From Polynucleobacter sp. JS-JIR-5-A7 (GTDB taxonomy: Bacteria > Pseudomonadota > Gammaproteobacteria > Burkholderiales > Burkholderiaceae), in NCBI RefSeq assembly GCF_018687935.1, contig NZ_CP061308.1:1234048-1298047 (forward strand): a DNA stretch of 64,000 nucleotides. The letters run 5' to 3'. A program made the translations under genes and the position numbers. Positions 35,411 through 44,076 of the stretch are shown here, in pieces (position 1 is the first letter of the stretch; the number at the start of each line of letters is the position of its first letter). Under the pieces are notes generated by a model. It worked only from the letters and a program-made list of their open reading frames with translations. It was not told the DNA's origin and searched no databases.

Positions 35411-37795
35411 TTATTTACGTCTGGCTTTGGTATTGCGTACTGGTGGTTTTGTGCCTGCAGGCTTGCCGACGGATCTACCGGGTTTACTTGCCTTACCGTT
35501 TTTACGACTCGCTTTACTTTTGGACTGCGTTGCGCCCAAGGTACCAGCGGATTTTGCAGCATTAACGTTGATCCCACTGGGCTTTTGAGGCGTTTTATGA
35601 GCAGGTCTACTCTTATTAGGTGCCGCCTTTTTATTAGGTCGACCAGTATCAGCAGCCAATAATAATTGACGGCGATTAGAAGATCCACCACCTTCAGCAC
35701 CGGAGCTCTTAACGAGACTGAATTCAATCTTGCGAGCATCTAAGTCAACACGGCTCACCAATACATGTAAACGATCACCTAAGCGATAACGAATGCCTGT
35801 CCGTTCACCACGCAATTCTTGACGGGCTTCATCGTATTGGAAGTAATCGCCACCCAGTTCAGTAACGTGAACCATACCTTCAACGAAAAGATTCTCCAGC
35901 TGAATAAATAATCCAAAGTTAGCAACCCCGGTTACCGTACCCGCATACTCTTGACCAAGATGATCTCGCATGTAATAACACTTGAGCCATGCCTCAACGT
36001 CACGCGAGGCTTCATCAGCGCGGCGCTCATTAGAGGAGCAGTGAACCCCTAGCTGACCCCAAATTGGTAATGCTGCGTTAGCCCCTTTTGGCGCTCTAGC
36101 GCCTCTCGCTGCAATATCTTTCGCATCGCTTTGGGATTTTTTGGCATTGACTGCATTCTCTCTTCCCTTACCCTTACGCGGTAAGGTCAAATTGAGTGGT
36201 ACTTTTGGAGGCAAAACAGGCGTGTATGGCTTCTTCTGCAAAATTGACTTAATAACTCGATGGGTCAATAAGTCTGGGTAGCGACGAATCGGGCTGGTGA
36301 AGTGCGAGTAGGCTGGATATGCCAAACCAAAGTGGCCTTCGTTATCTGGTTGATACATCGCTTGCTGCATTGATCGCAATACAACTGACTGCAGCATATT
36401 GGCATCAGGTCGATCTTTAATCTCCCGCATCAACTTTGCATAATCACGAGGTTTTGGTTTTTCACCACCATCCAAAGATAGCCCTGAAGTTCTTAATACC
36501 TGACGCAAGGTCATCAACTTCTCTTCAGAAGGTTCGCCGTGAACACGGTACAAGCTGAGATGTTTATTTTTATCAATGAAGTCTGCGGCACACACGTTAG
36601 CAGTCAACATACACTCTTCGATTAATCGATGAGCATCATTACGCAGGCGCGGCTCGATTCGCAAAATCTTACCAAGTTCATTGCTAATGATTTGCGTTTC
36701 TGTAGTTTCAAATTCGATTGCGCCACGCTTCTCACGGGCTGATAACAGAATCTTAAATAAAGAGTAGAGATTGCTTAAGAGCGGGCGAAACTGGGTAAAG
36801 CGTGCTGCTTCCGGACCTTTGCTATTGGACAGAATTTCCCAAACAATGTCATAGGTAAAACGTTGTGCAGAATGCATGACTGCTGGGTAAAACTGGTAGG
36901 CTAATACAATGCCATTGTTATCCACCACCGAGTCACACACCATACAGAGGCGATCAACATTGGGGTTGAGTGAGCAAAGACCATTCGAGATCTTCTCTGG
37001 CAACATCGGAATGACCCGTCTTGGGAAGTACACAGAGGTTGCCCGCAGCAAGCCTTCGTCATCCAAGGGGTGTCCCGGTTTGACGTAATGCGAAACGTCA
37101 GCAATCGCGACGATGAGACGCCAAGCTTTAGTCTTGCCGTACATTACTGGCTCGCAATAAACAGCATCGTCAAAGTCTCTGGCATCAGCACCATCAATGG
37201 TGACCAATGGCACATCACGTAAATCGACGCGACCTTCTAAATCTTCTTGCTGAACTGCATCAGGTAATGCAGCGGCTTCTTTCATGGCAGCGGCGGAGAA
37301 CTCATGGGGTACGCCGTACTTACGCACCGCAATTTCGATTTCCATACCAGGATCATCAATCTCACCTAGAACCTCAACAACCCGGCCTACTGCTTGACGA
37401 TAGCTATCTGGATAATCAATAATTTCAACACTAACGACTTGACCTAACTTGGCCTGTCCTTGACCCTTGGGTGGAATCAAAATGTCATGACCGATACGCT
37501 TATCTTCAGGCGCAACAATCAAAACACCATTTTCATTTAAGAGGCGGCCGATTACGACCTTATTGGCATGCAGAACGACTTCAACAATCTGTCCTTCTGG
37601 GCGACCACGACGATCCGTTCCCAATACTCTGACATTGACTCTATCGCCGTGCATGACACGGGACATCTCTCTTTCGGAGAGGAAAATATCTTCACCACCA
37701 TCATCGGGAATAACAAATCCAAATCCATCTCGATGCCCTTGAACTGTCCCTAAACGATCAGCCTCGCGGGGCACCAAGTCTTTTGCTTTACGCAT
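35411..37795 (-). CDS. rnr: Ribonuclease R
   Basis: A processive 3'-5' exoribonuclease that degrades structured RNA. The 794 residues contain N-terminal cold-shock domains (GTVQGHRDGFGFVIPDDGGEDIF), the RNB catalytic core (DARDFDDAVYCE with the metal Asp residues; HFTSPIRRYPDL), an S1 domain (GTVTGVANFGLFIQLE) and a long Lys/Arg/Pro-rich basic tail from about residue 720. A Lys-rich, low-complexity insertion of about 45-50 residues (near 527-575) interrupts the RNB domain between ILQKKPYTP and the conserved GVHCSSNERRAD. AGGA lies six bases before the ATG. Confidence 0.96.
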   Translation of the reverse strand: MRKAKDLVPREADRLGTVQGHRDGFGFVIPDDGGEDIFLSEREMSRVMHGDRVNVRVLGTDRRGRPEGQIVEVVLHANKVVIGRLLNENGVLIVAPEDKRIGHDILIPPKGQGQAKLGQVVSVEIIDYPDSYRQAVGRVVEVLGEIDDPGMEIEIAVRKYGVPHEFSAAAMKEAAALPDAVQQEDLEGRVDLRDVPLVTIDGADARDFDDAVYCEPVMYGKTKAWRLIVAIADVSHYVKPGHPLDDEGLLRATSVYFPRRVIPMLPEKISNGLCSLNPNVDRLCMVCDSVVDNNGIVLAYQFYPAVMHSAQRFTYDIVWEILSNSKGPEAARFTQFRPLLSNLYSLFKILLSAREKRGAIEFETTETQIISNELGKILRIEPRLRNDAHRLIEECMLTANVCAADFIDKNKHLSLYRVHGEPSEEKLMTLRQVLRTSGLSLDGGEKPKPRDYAKLMREIKDRPDANMLQSVVLRSMQQAMYQPDNEGHFGLAYPAYSHFTSPIRRYPDLLTHRVIKSILQKKPYTPVLPPKVPLNLTLPRKGKGRENAVNAKKSQSDAKDIAARGARAPKGANAALPIWGQLGVHCSSNERRADEASRDVEAWLKCYYMRDHLGQEYAGTVTGVANFGLFIQLENLFVEGMVHVTELGGDYFQYDEARQELRGERTGIRYRLGDRLHVLVSRVDLDARKIEFSLVKSSGAEGGGSSNRRQLLLAADTGRPNKKAAPNKSRPAHKTPQKPSGINVNAAKSAGTLGATQSKSKASRKNGKASKPGRSVGKPAGTKPPVRNTKARRK

Positions 37796-37937
37796 TTAAT
37801 TCCTTCGGCAATACATGCCCTATCTATATATCTACTGATATCTATTTTTGTTATGAATAAGGCTACTGTATCAAACCATCAAGTCTGAAGGGAAAAAGCC
37901 AAAATGGGGTTGAAATAGCCCAAAACACCCATCCCTC

Positions 37938-37943
37938 TATAAT
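37938..37943 (+). promoter_or_regulatory. -10 box of the tRNA-Leu gene
   Basis: A perfect TATAAT eight bases before the tRNA. The nearest good -35 (TTGAAA, 37910-37915) is 22 bases away, so spacing is not ideal and the -35 is uncertain. Confidence 0.5.
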
Positions 37944-37951
37944 AGAGGCAT

Positions 37952-38038
37952 GCCCAGGTGGCGAAATTGGTAGACGCACCAGCTTCAGGTGCTGGCGATC
38001 GTAAGGTTGTGGGGGTTCGAGTCCCTTCCTGGGCACCA
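37952..38038 (+). tRNA. tRNA-Leu (anticodon CAG)
   Basis: An 87-nt class II tRNA. The acceptor stem GCCCAGG / CCTGGGC is perfect, the CCA end is encoded, the anticodon stem CCAGC / GCTGG encloses TTCAGGT (anticodon CAG, reads CUG), and a long variable arm and a TTCGAGT T-loop are present. It stands alone between rnr (divergent) and a hypothetical gene (convergent). Confidence 0.97.
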
Positions 38039-38100
38039 AACACTCCTTCTAGTCCTGATAGCTCTTATATGGGGACGAATCAGCCTAAATTCAATAGCGC

Positions 38101-38598
38101 TTAGATTCCCATGTTTCTATGGAGAATCTTCCCCTTCATTTCTTCCCAAAGACTTTCAAAATCGTCTGTTTTTTCCTCGGAGAGTTTTACAGGATCGTAG
38201 AGCTGGCCAAAGACAATGGATTTCCTTTTCACTAGGGTCTTCTCAAACTCTGTCAAAGCAATGGGCTTATCTTCCATGTCGCGGGTGAGTTCTGCAGAGC
38301 AAACAATCGCTTCTTCATCATCCTTATCCACTACGGCAAATTCGATGAATTGCTGGGTCTTATCCACGATGACTAAGGTACCGCGAGCATAAGTCACTGC
38401 ATCATGTTGCTGGACGATATACGCCAGGAATTGATCTTCCTCTGCTCTTTCCATTTGTAGGTCGTCGATGAAGAATAGATATTGATCACCATCGCTATTG
38501 ACTAAGGTAAAGACTTTAGGCGTAACGCCATGACCTAAAACTAGGTTACGGTAATAAGTGGAGACTTCTACTGCCAGGTTTTCTGAAAAGAGGTGCAT
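38101..38598 (-). CDS. Hypothetical acidic protein
   Basis: A 165-residue soluble, acidic protein that I do not recognise. It has no signal peptide or membrane segment. An N-terminal alpha/beta-looking half (VFTLVNSDGDQYLFFIDD) is followed by further strands (GTLVIVDKTQQFIEFAVVDKDDE) and a charged helical C-terminus. No catalytic motif stands out. It converges on the tRNA-Leu gene and lies about 40 bases upstream of nothing on its own strand except the dienelactone hydrolase start region, so it may share that gene's transcript. Confidence 0.65.
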   Translation of the reverse strand: MHLFSENLAVEVSTYYRNLVLGHGVTPKVFTLVNSDGDQYLFFIDDLQMERAEEDQFLAYIVQQHDAVTYARGTLVIVDKTQQFIEFAVVDKDDEEAIVCSAELTRDMEDKPIALTEFEKTLVKRKSIVFGQLYDPVKLSEEKTDDFESLWEEMKGKILHRNMGI

Positions 38599-38636
38599 GA
38601 CAAATTCATTAAAGTTTTTAAGTCGAGGTTTTTAAA

Positions 38637-39320
38637 TTAAGCCAAGTTCTTTTTTAAGAATGCCATGGTTCTTTCCCAAGCTAAGTTTGCTGCAGCCTCG
38701 TTATATTGCAATGGTGGCATACCGCGACTATCCGCCTTTGGATTAGCAAAGGCATGCTTAGCATCGTAGCGATAGAACTCATGCTGGATATTCGCCTCAG
38801 TTAACTTTGTATCTAGTTGATCAACGCCCGAGATGGCAAAGAAATCATCATGGCTAGCCCAGTGCGCCATCATTGGCTTTGTGATCGCTTTGGCATCTAC
38901 ATATTCCAGCGGAGGGTAACCATGCCAGACCACCGTGCCATCAAGCTCAGGAACATGACAGGCGGATAGTACGGTTAATGCACCGCCCATACAAAAGCCA
39001 GTGACTGCTACTTTTTTGCTACCAGTAGCCTTGAGATACTGAACGGCACCACGAATATCTTGACCCGCTGCATCACCAAAGTTCAGATCTCCCATAAGGT
39101 GCTCTGCTTCTTTAGCTTCTAGAGCGAGTTTGCCACGATATAAATCAGGCACTAGTGCACGATACCCTGCCTTAGCCAAGCGATCAGCTACAGCCTTCAC
39201 CTCACTATCAAGCCCCCACCACTCCTGAATAACGACCACCCCTGGAGCATGAGATTGATCTGCTGGCTCTGCCAAGTATCCATTGACTAATTGCCCATCG
39301 GGTCTTTTGTATTCGATCAT
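38637..39320 (-). CDS. Dienelactone hydrolase-family protein
   Basis: A 227-residue cytoplasmic alpha/beta hydrolase. The nucleophile is Cys in GFCMGGALTV near residue 118, as in dienelactone hydrolases; the Asp (ASHDDFFAI) and His (DAKHAFANP) complete the Cys-Asp-His triad. The conserved VVIQEWWGLDSEVK segment near residue 30 matches the family. No aromatic degradation genes are nearby, so a general lactonase or esterase role is possible. It lies 36 bases downstream of the MFS transporter gene. Confidence 0.9.
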   Translation of the reverse strand: MIEYKRPDGQLVNGYLAEPADQSHAPGVVVIQEWWGLDSEVKAVADRLAKAGYRALVPDLYRGKLALEAKEAEHLMGDLNFGDAAGQDIRGAVQYLKATGSKKVAVTGFCMGGALTVLSACHVPELDGTVVWHGYPPLEYVDAKAITKPMMAHWASHDDFFAISGVDQLDTKLTEANIQHEFYRYDAKHAFANPKADSRGMPPLQYNEAAANLAWERTMAFLKKNLA

Positions 39321-39356
39321 GTGTGCTCCTTTATTTATTACTGACTATTGGATTCA

Positions 39357-40595
39357 TTACGCGTTCTTCGTTTTGGTATCCGAATGAATATATCCTACCA
39401 GCCAGAACGTGAGCAAGCCACAGGCTACCGCCCCATATCCAACCAGGTTGTAGTGCTCCATCTTACCGTCAGCCGTGATGGTTACCACTACTCCAGCCAG
39501 TACTGAGGCAATACCTGAGGCAAGCATCTGAACCGAACCTACCAGGCTCATAAAAGTTCCCCGAATCTTGGGCTCGACTAACTGACTCACCATTGCCATG
39601 GCTGGAATCATGCGCCCAGAGATGAGAATAAAGAAAGATGTGGAATTAATTAACACCACCCATAAAGGGACGGGGACTAAATTGGTCGTCACGATCAGCG
39701 GTATCAAACTGACTATTGCTAGGATTCTGAATACGCGTACTTTGCCATACTTATCTGCCATATGGCCAATCAAGCGGGAGCTCATTAAGGTTGCCACCCC
39801 ACCGCATAAATAGATCAGAGAAATATAGGACTCAGCCACACCCACATTGGCAGTGAGATATAGCGCGATATACGGAATCACTGAGAATCCCGTCAACATG
39901 ATTAAGCCCATGAACACAAAAGCACGCAAGTGGTGATGGGCAATCAAGATGTCATAGATTTGTCTAAAACGACTTCCCTCATGAACATGATGAAGATGCC
40001 CTGAAATCTTGGGAATATTACGATAACCAATATACAAAACGAGAGTGGAGATCAAACCAATAAACATAAATGGCACACGCCAACCTAAAGAGTCGATGTG
40101 ATTGGCTAAAAATAAACTCAAGGGAACGCCGGCAACGGTCGAGACCGAAAATGCGGCCATCACAGTACCCAAGGCTTTGCCACGACGTTCAAACGGAATA
40201 GAGTCAGCCACGATAGTTTGAACAAGTGAGCCCAAGATCCCACCGAAGGCCCCTGCACAAGCACGCGCAATAAATAGTAAATGGTAGTTCGGTGCAAAAC
40301 CACAGGCTATTGTTGCAATGATGAAGCAAACATATAAACGTAGGAGTAACCGCCGTCTCTCAAAGCGGTCGACATAGTAAGTTGCAAATATTCCCGCAAT
40401 TGCTGCCGCAAAAGTATAGGAAGATAACAATAAGCCAAACTGATGAGTATTGATTGAAAATGCTTTAATGAACTGAGGCCCTAAAGGCATCATGATCATA
40501 AAATCCAAGATATGCGTGAACTGAATTCCGGCTAATGCAAAGAGAAAAAAACGCTCTCGCTTAGGGGATTCAAAAAGATTAGATGGCTGGTTCAA
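39357..40595 (-). CDS. MFS transporter (DHA1-like)
   Basis: A 412-residue, 12-helix major facilitator protein. Markers include the loop 2-3 signature region after TM2 (YYVDRFERRRLLLR), the symmetric loop in the second half (GHMADKYGKVRVFR) and a substrate-efflux style TM5 (STVAGVPLSLFLAN). The frame begins at TTG (40595); the next ATG would remove TM1, so the TTG start is favoured although no strong ribosome site is visible. The substrate is unknown; homologues include sugar and drug efflux pumps. Divergent from the channel-like gene. Confidence 0.88.
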   Translation of the reverse strand: MNQPSNLFESPKRERFFLFALAGIQFTHILDFMIMMPLGPQFIKAFSINTHQFGLLLSSYTFAAAIAGIFATYYVDRFERRRLLLRLYVCFIIATIACGFAPNYHLLFIARACAGAFGGILGSLVQTIVADSIPFERRGKALGTVMAAFSVSTVAGVPLSLFLANHIDSLGWRVPFMFIGLISTLVLYIGYRNIPKISGHLHHVHEGSRFRQIYDILIAHHHLRAFVFMGLIMLTGFSVIPYIALYLTANVGVAESYISLIYLCGGVATLMSSRLIGHMADKYGKVRVFRILAIVSLIPLIVTTNLVPVPLWVVLINSTSFFILISGRMIPAMAMVSQLVEPKIRGTFMSLVGSVQMLASGIASVLAGVVVTITADGKMEHYNLVGYGAVACGLLTFWLVGYIHSDTKTKNA

Positions 40596-40675
40596 GGTCT
40601 GCTTTACACGCGCTGGTCAATATGCCATTATCCCCCTTGAATCCCAATCCTGCCGACCCCTTACCTGCCTAGATC

Positions 40676-41191
40676 ATGACTACATTTGCCGAACCAGTTC
40701 TACAAACAGCCGTACTAGGCATCCCCGTGATACCGCTTATCACGGATGTTTTCTTTGGAGTCTTGGGCCTGATTGCGATTCTGGTCTTTCATGGTAGCTG
40801 CATTAATCACATCATCATGCGCTTTGATAGAAGGACCGAAAAGAATCAAAGTCAGGGGCAATATAACCGAGTGTTTATACACTTTTATGCCTCATTTATT
40901 TTGATTGCCTGCGTGCACATTTGTGAAATTGTGATTTGGTCTGTTTACTTAATTGCACTCAATTTGATTCCGAATGGAATCGAGGCTTTGATATTTGCAG
41001 GTAGTTGCTATACCACCGTAGGATTTGCCGCAGATTCCTTGCCTGCAGGTTGGAAAAGTTTGGCTTTCTTTATTGCATTTTCCGGTCTCTTTTCAATCGC
41101 CTGGACCACCTCGGTCATGATCGGCATGACTGATGCCTACAAAAAAGCCTGGGGACAAAAGTACAGCCGGAGTCGCATTAAATCTTTTTGA
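40676..41191 (+). CDS. Potassium channel-like small membrane protein
   Basis: A 171-residue protein with about three membrane helices (near residues 14-40, 64-95 and 127-150). A short re-entrant segment before the last helix reads IFAGSCYTTVGFAAD, close to the K+ channel pore helix and filter (TTVGYG), but with Phe-Ala in place of Tyr-Gly. The following helix (FFIAFSGLFSIAW) resembles the inner helix. It most likely belongs to the two-TM ion-channel (Ion_trans_2) group. Ion selectivity is not clear. It converges with, and overlaps by 14 bases, the cysteine peptidase-like gene. Confidence 0.7.
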   Translation: MTTFAEPVLQTAVLGIPVIPLITDVFFGVLGLIAILVFHGSCINHIIMRFDRRTEKNQSQGQYNRVFIHFYASFILIACVHICEIVIWSVYLIALNLIPNGIEALIFAGSCYTTVGFAADSLPAGWKSLAFFIAFSGLFSIAWTTSVMIGMTDAYKKAWGQKYSRSRIKSF

Positions 41192-41681
41192 TGTAATACC
41201 CATATACACAACGATTGCCACCTCTAGATGGGTTATGAGTATCGAAAATCACGCCATTAATCACAGTCGTGAGGTGCTTGGAGACCTTAACGATCAAAGT
41301 ACCCAATGGTAGCTCTTCGGGCCTGAGGTGAACCTGGCAACCAGCTCCTACTTTCATGGTGGGAACCCATTCAAAGCCATGACTCAAAACGTAATCATGA
41401 AACACATTGCGATGATTACCATTCCGCGGTGATGAACCCCTGCGGACAAGATGTCTTGATAGCTTATTATCTCGCTCGTTAGCATATCGCTCATTAGCCT
41501 CACCAAGATCTTGATAGACTTTTAGATAAGGAAGATTCGCTGCAATCGCAATCGATCTTACAACGCAGTCGCCAGCGCTACCTTTAAAGCCAGCTTCACC
41601 TCTACCACCATCATGATATTGAAATGGAAAGGCTTGGCTTGAGCGTTTGAGAAGAGAGAAAGGATTTAAGAAACTAAACAT
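41178..41681 (-). CDS. Hypothetical protein with papain-like cysteine peptidase features
   Basis: A 167-residue soluble protein. GSAGDCVVRSIAIA places a Cys (residue 39) at the start of a helix, as in papain-like and C39/NlpC-type folds. A later KHLTTVINGVIFDTHNPS supplies a His and an Asp/Asn with the right order and spacing for a Cys-His-Asn/Asp triad, and the end GGNRCVYGYY is conserved-looking. I recall similar proteins in bacteria and phages but no characterised member. Function unknown; peptidase, transglutaminase or an inactive relative are all possible. Confidence 0.65.
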   Translation of the reverse strand: MFSFLNPFSLLKRSSQAFPFQYHDGGRGEAGFKGSAGDCVVRSIAIAANLPYLKVYQDLGEANERYANERDNKLSRHLVRRGSSPRNGNHRNVFHDYVLSHGFEWVPTMKVGAGCQVHLRPEELPLGTLIVKVSKHLTTVINGVIFDTHNPSRGGNRCVYGYYIKKI

Positions 41682-41700
41682 ACTTATTTATGCAATTGGT

Positions 41701-41737
41701 AAATAAAAAATGGACTTGCCTTGCGACAAATCCATTT
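41701..41737 (-). terminator. Rho-independent terminator of glcB
   Basis: On the minus strand AAATGGATTTG pairs with CAAGTCCATTT (one G-T wobble) around an eight-base loop, followed by TTTTTTATTT. It lies 22 bases past the glcB stop. Confidence 0.85.
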
Positions 41738-41758
41738 CTTTTTACGGGCAAATGCGAA

Positions 41759-43984
41759 TTACTTCGCTTGCGCCTGCTTTACTTTCAAACGCCATGCATG
41801 CAAGAGTGGCTCAGTGTAGCCATTAGGCTGCTCTAGACCTTTGAAGATCAAATCACTAGCAGCTTTAAAGGCATAAGAGTCTTTGTAGTTTGGCATCATT
41901 GGCCTGTACAAAGGGTCGCCAGCATTTTGCATATCAACAATGCTAGCCATGCGTTGCATTGCTTCCTCTACTTCCGCCTTAGTGACGTATTTGTGTAGCA
42001 ACCAATTGGCAATGTGCTGACTAGAAATACGCAAAGTTGCACGATCTTCCATTAAGCCTACGTTATAAATATCAGGCACCTTAGAGCAACCTACGCCTTG
42101 GTCAATCCAGCGCACTACATAACCTAAGATACCTTGGCAATTATTATTGAGAGCTTCGCGAATCTCCTCTTTAGTCCAATCAGGATAGAGCGCAATTGGC
42201 ACAGTCAAGAGATCGTCAGTTAAAGCCTCATACTCAGCTGCAGTATCTTCTTTCTCCATCTCTTCTTGAATTTTGGCCACATTCACTTGGTGATAGTGCA
42301 TGGCATGCAAAGTGGCAGCGGTAGGCGATGGTACCCAAGCCGTATTGGCTCCGGCTAGAGGATGCGCCCCTTTTTGTTCTACCATCTCCTTCATCAGATC
42401 TGGCGCAGGCCACATACCCTTACCAATCTGTGCACGGCCACGTAGACCACAATCCAATCCTGCTAATACGTTACGGCGCTCATACGCTCCGAACCATTTA
42501 GCAATCTTCATTCTGCCTTTGCGAACCATGGCACCACCATACATACCGGTATGCATTTCATCACCGGTGCGATCTAAGAACCCAGTATTAATAAACGCAA
42601 CGCGAGCACCAGCTGCAGCAATAGCAGCTTTAATATTGACGCTCATACGGCGCTCTTCATCCATGATGCCTAATTTGACAGTGTTCTCGGGTAAACCCAG
42701 TAATTTCTCAACACGGCCGAAGAGCTCGCTAGCAAACGCCACTTCTTCTGCGCTGTGCATTTTTGGCTTCACAATGTAGACAGAGCCCTTGCGTGTATTG
42801 CCAATGGCCTGAGTTGCTGGGCGATTGATGTCATACAAAGCAATTAATACGGTGACTACGGCATCTAAGATACCTTCGTAGATTTCCTTACCTTCGCTAG
42901 TAATGATGGCTGGGTTAGTCATCAAGTGACCAACGTTGCGAAGGAATAAGAGTGAGCGGCCATGCAGCGTCACAATGCCATCTTTTGCGTTGGTTGCGCC
43001 TATACCTGCTTTATATTGACGATCTGGGTTCAGTTTACGGGTAAATGTTTTACCACCCTTACTGACTTCTTCAACCAAGGTACCTTTGAGAATACCCAAC
43101 CAGTTCTCATAAGCAAGTACTTTGTCATCGCCATCAACTACAGCTACTGAGTCTTCTAAGTCCAAGATGGTTGAGAGTGCTGCCTCGAGCACCACATCAT
43201 TGACTCCGGCTGGATCAGCAGCACCAATAGTTTTAGTCCTGTCGATTTCGATATCAATATGAATACCATGATTGCGCAACAAAATGGATGATGGTGCAGA
43301 AGCATCGCCCTGATAGCCCACGAACTGTTTTTCATCAACCAAGCTAGTAGTGCTACCGTCTTTTAATTTAACGGACAGTTTTTTATCTACAACGCTATAG
43401 GCTACTACATCGCGATATAAAGCCCCAGCCAAAGGAGCGGATTCATCTAAAAACTGACGGGCAAAGGCAACTACCTTTGCACCTCGAATCGGGTTGTAAG
43501 CACCATCCTTAGTGGCACCTTCTGCTTCAGAGATCACGTCTGTGCCATATAAAGCATCATACAAAGATCCCCAACGGGCATTAGCAGCATTCAAGGCATA
43601 GCGCGCATTGAGAACTGGAACAACAAGCTGAGGGCCAGCTTGGAGAGCTAGCTCATCATCCACATTCTGAGTGGTAGCCTTAATCGTGGCAGGAACATCC
43701 TCGATATAACCAATTTCTTTTAAATATTTGCGATACGCAGGCATATCTTTAATTGAGCCTGGATTGGCTTTGTGCCATTTATCTAGATCAAGCTGTAAAC
43801 GATCGCGCTTTGCCAGTAAAGCTTCATTTTTTGGAGTTAAGTCTGTAACGATTTCATCAAAACCCTTCCAAAAATCAGCACTCTTAATGCCAGTTCCAGG
43901 AAGCACTTTGTCTTCAATAAAACGATACAAGGGGGTTGCTACTTGAAGGCCATTACAGGTAGTACGCGCAGTCATGTGATTCAT
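41759..43984 (-). CDS. glcB: Malate synthase G
   Basis: Condenses glyoxylate and acetyl-CoA to malate. At 741 residues it is the monomeric G type rather than the shorter A type. Markers include LEDSVAVVDGDDK, the catalytic-region KPKMHSAEEVAF, GIMDEERR, INTGFLDRTGDE and the later catalytic region GVGCSKVPD. No isocitrate lyase is in the window, so it could serve glyoxylate from glycolate or allantoin as well as the glyoxylate shunt. A strong terminator follows. The 92-base gap upstream holds short ACTTCGTTTTTT tandem repeats at about 44025-44060. Confidence 0.97.
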   Translation of the reverse strand: MNHMTARTTCNGLQVATPLYRFIEDKVLPGTGIKSADFWKGFDEIVTDLTPKNEALLAKRDRLQLDLDKWHKANPGSIKDMPAYRKYLKEIGYIEDVPATIKATTQNVDDELALQAGPQLVVPVLNARYALNAANARWGSLYDALYGTDVISEAEGATKDGAYNPIRGAKVVAFARQFLDESAPLAGALYRDVVAYSVVDKKLSVKLKDGSTTSLVDEKQFVGYQGDASAPSSILLRNHGIHIDIEIDRTKTIGAADPAGVNDVVLEAALSTILDLEDSVAVVDGDDKVLAYENWLGILKGTLVEEVSKGGKTFTRKLNPDRQYKAGIGATNAKDGIVTLHGRSLLFLRNVGHLMTNPAIITSEGKEIYEGILDAVVTVLIALYDINRPATQAIGNTRKGSVYIVKPKMHSAEEVAFASELFGRVEKLLGLPENTVKLGIMDEERRMSVNIKAAIAAAGARVAFINTGFLDRTGDEMHTGMYGGAMVRKGRMKIAKWFGAYERRNVLAGLDCGLRGRAQIGKGMWPAPDLMKEMVEQKGAHPLAGANTAWVPSPTAATLHAMHYHQVNVAKIQEEMEKEDTAAEYEALTDDLLTVPIALYPDWTKEEIREALNNNCQGILGYVVRWIDQGVGCSKVPDIYNVGLMEDRATLRISSQHIANWLLHKYVTKAEVEEAMQRMASIVDMQNAGDPLYRPMMPNYKDSYAFKAASDLIFKGLEQPNGYTEPLLHAWRLKVKQAQAK

Positions 43985-44076
43985 TTCTTATGCAAAAGTT
44001 AAAATTAGGTTTACTCAGTTTCTTACTTCGTTTTTTACTTCGTTTTTTACTTCCTTACTGAATCAAATATTTTCCA

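Noticed and set aside
35332..35739. 135-codon frame overlapping the ends of rnr and rlmB
   Set aside because: It is the out-of-frame reading of the Lys/Pro-rich RNase R tail and crosses into rlmB; no independent support.
37902..37915. TTGAAA as -35 of the tRNA-Leu promoter
   Set aside because: The spacer to the TATAAT would be 22 bases, too long for normal sigma-70 recognition; only the -10 is annotated.
42300..42779. 159-codon open frame on the strand opposite glcB
   Set aside because: It lies fully inside a well-supported malate synthase gene, has no family resemblance and no ribosome site; such mirror frames arise from codon bias.
44021..44060. Tandem ACTTCGTTTTTT units between purA and glcB
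   Set aside because: Only two full copies plus a partial one; a short slippage tract rather than a functional array.
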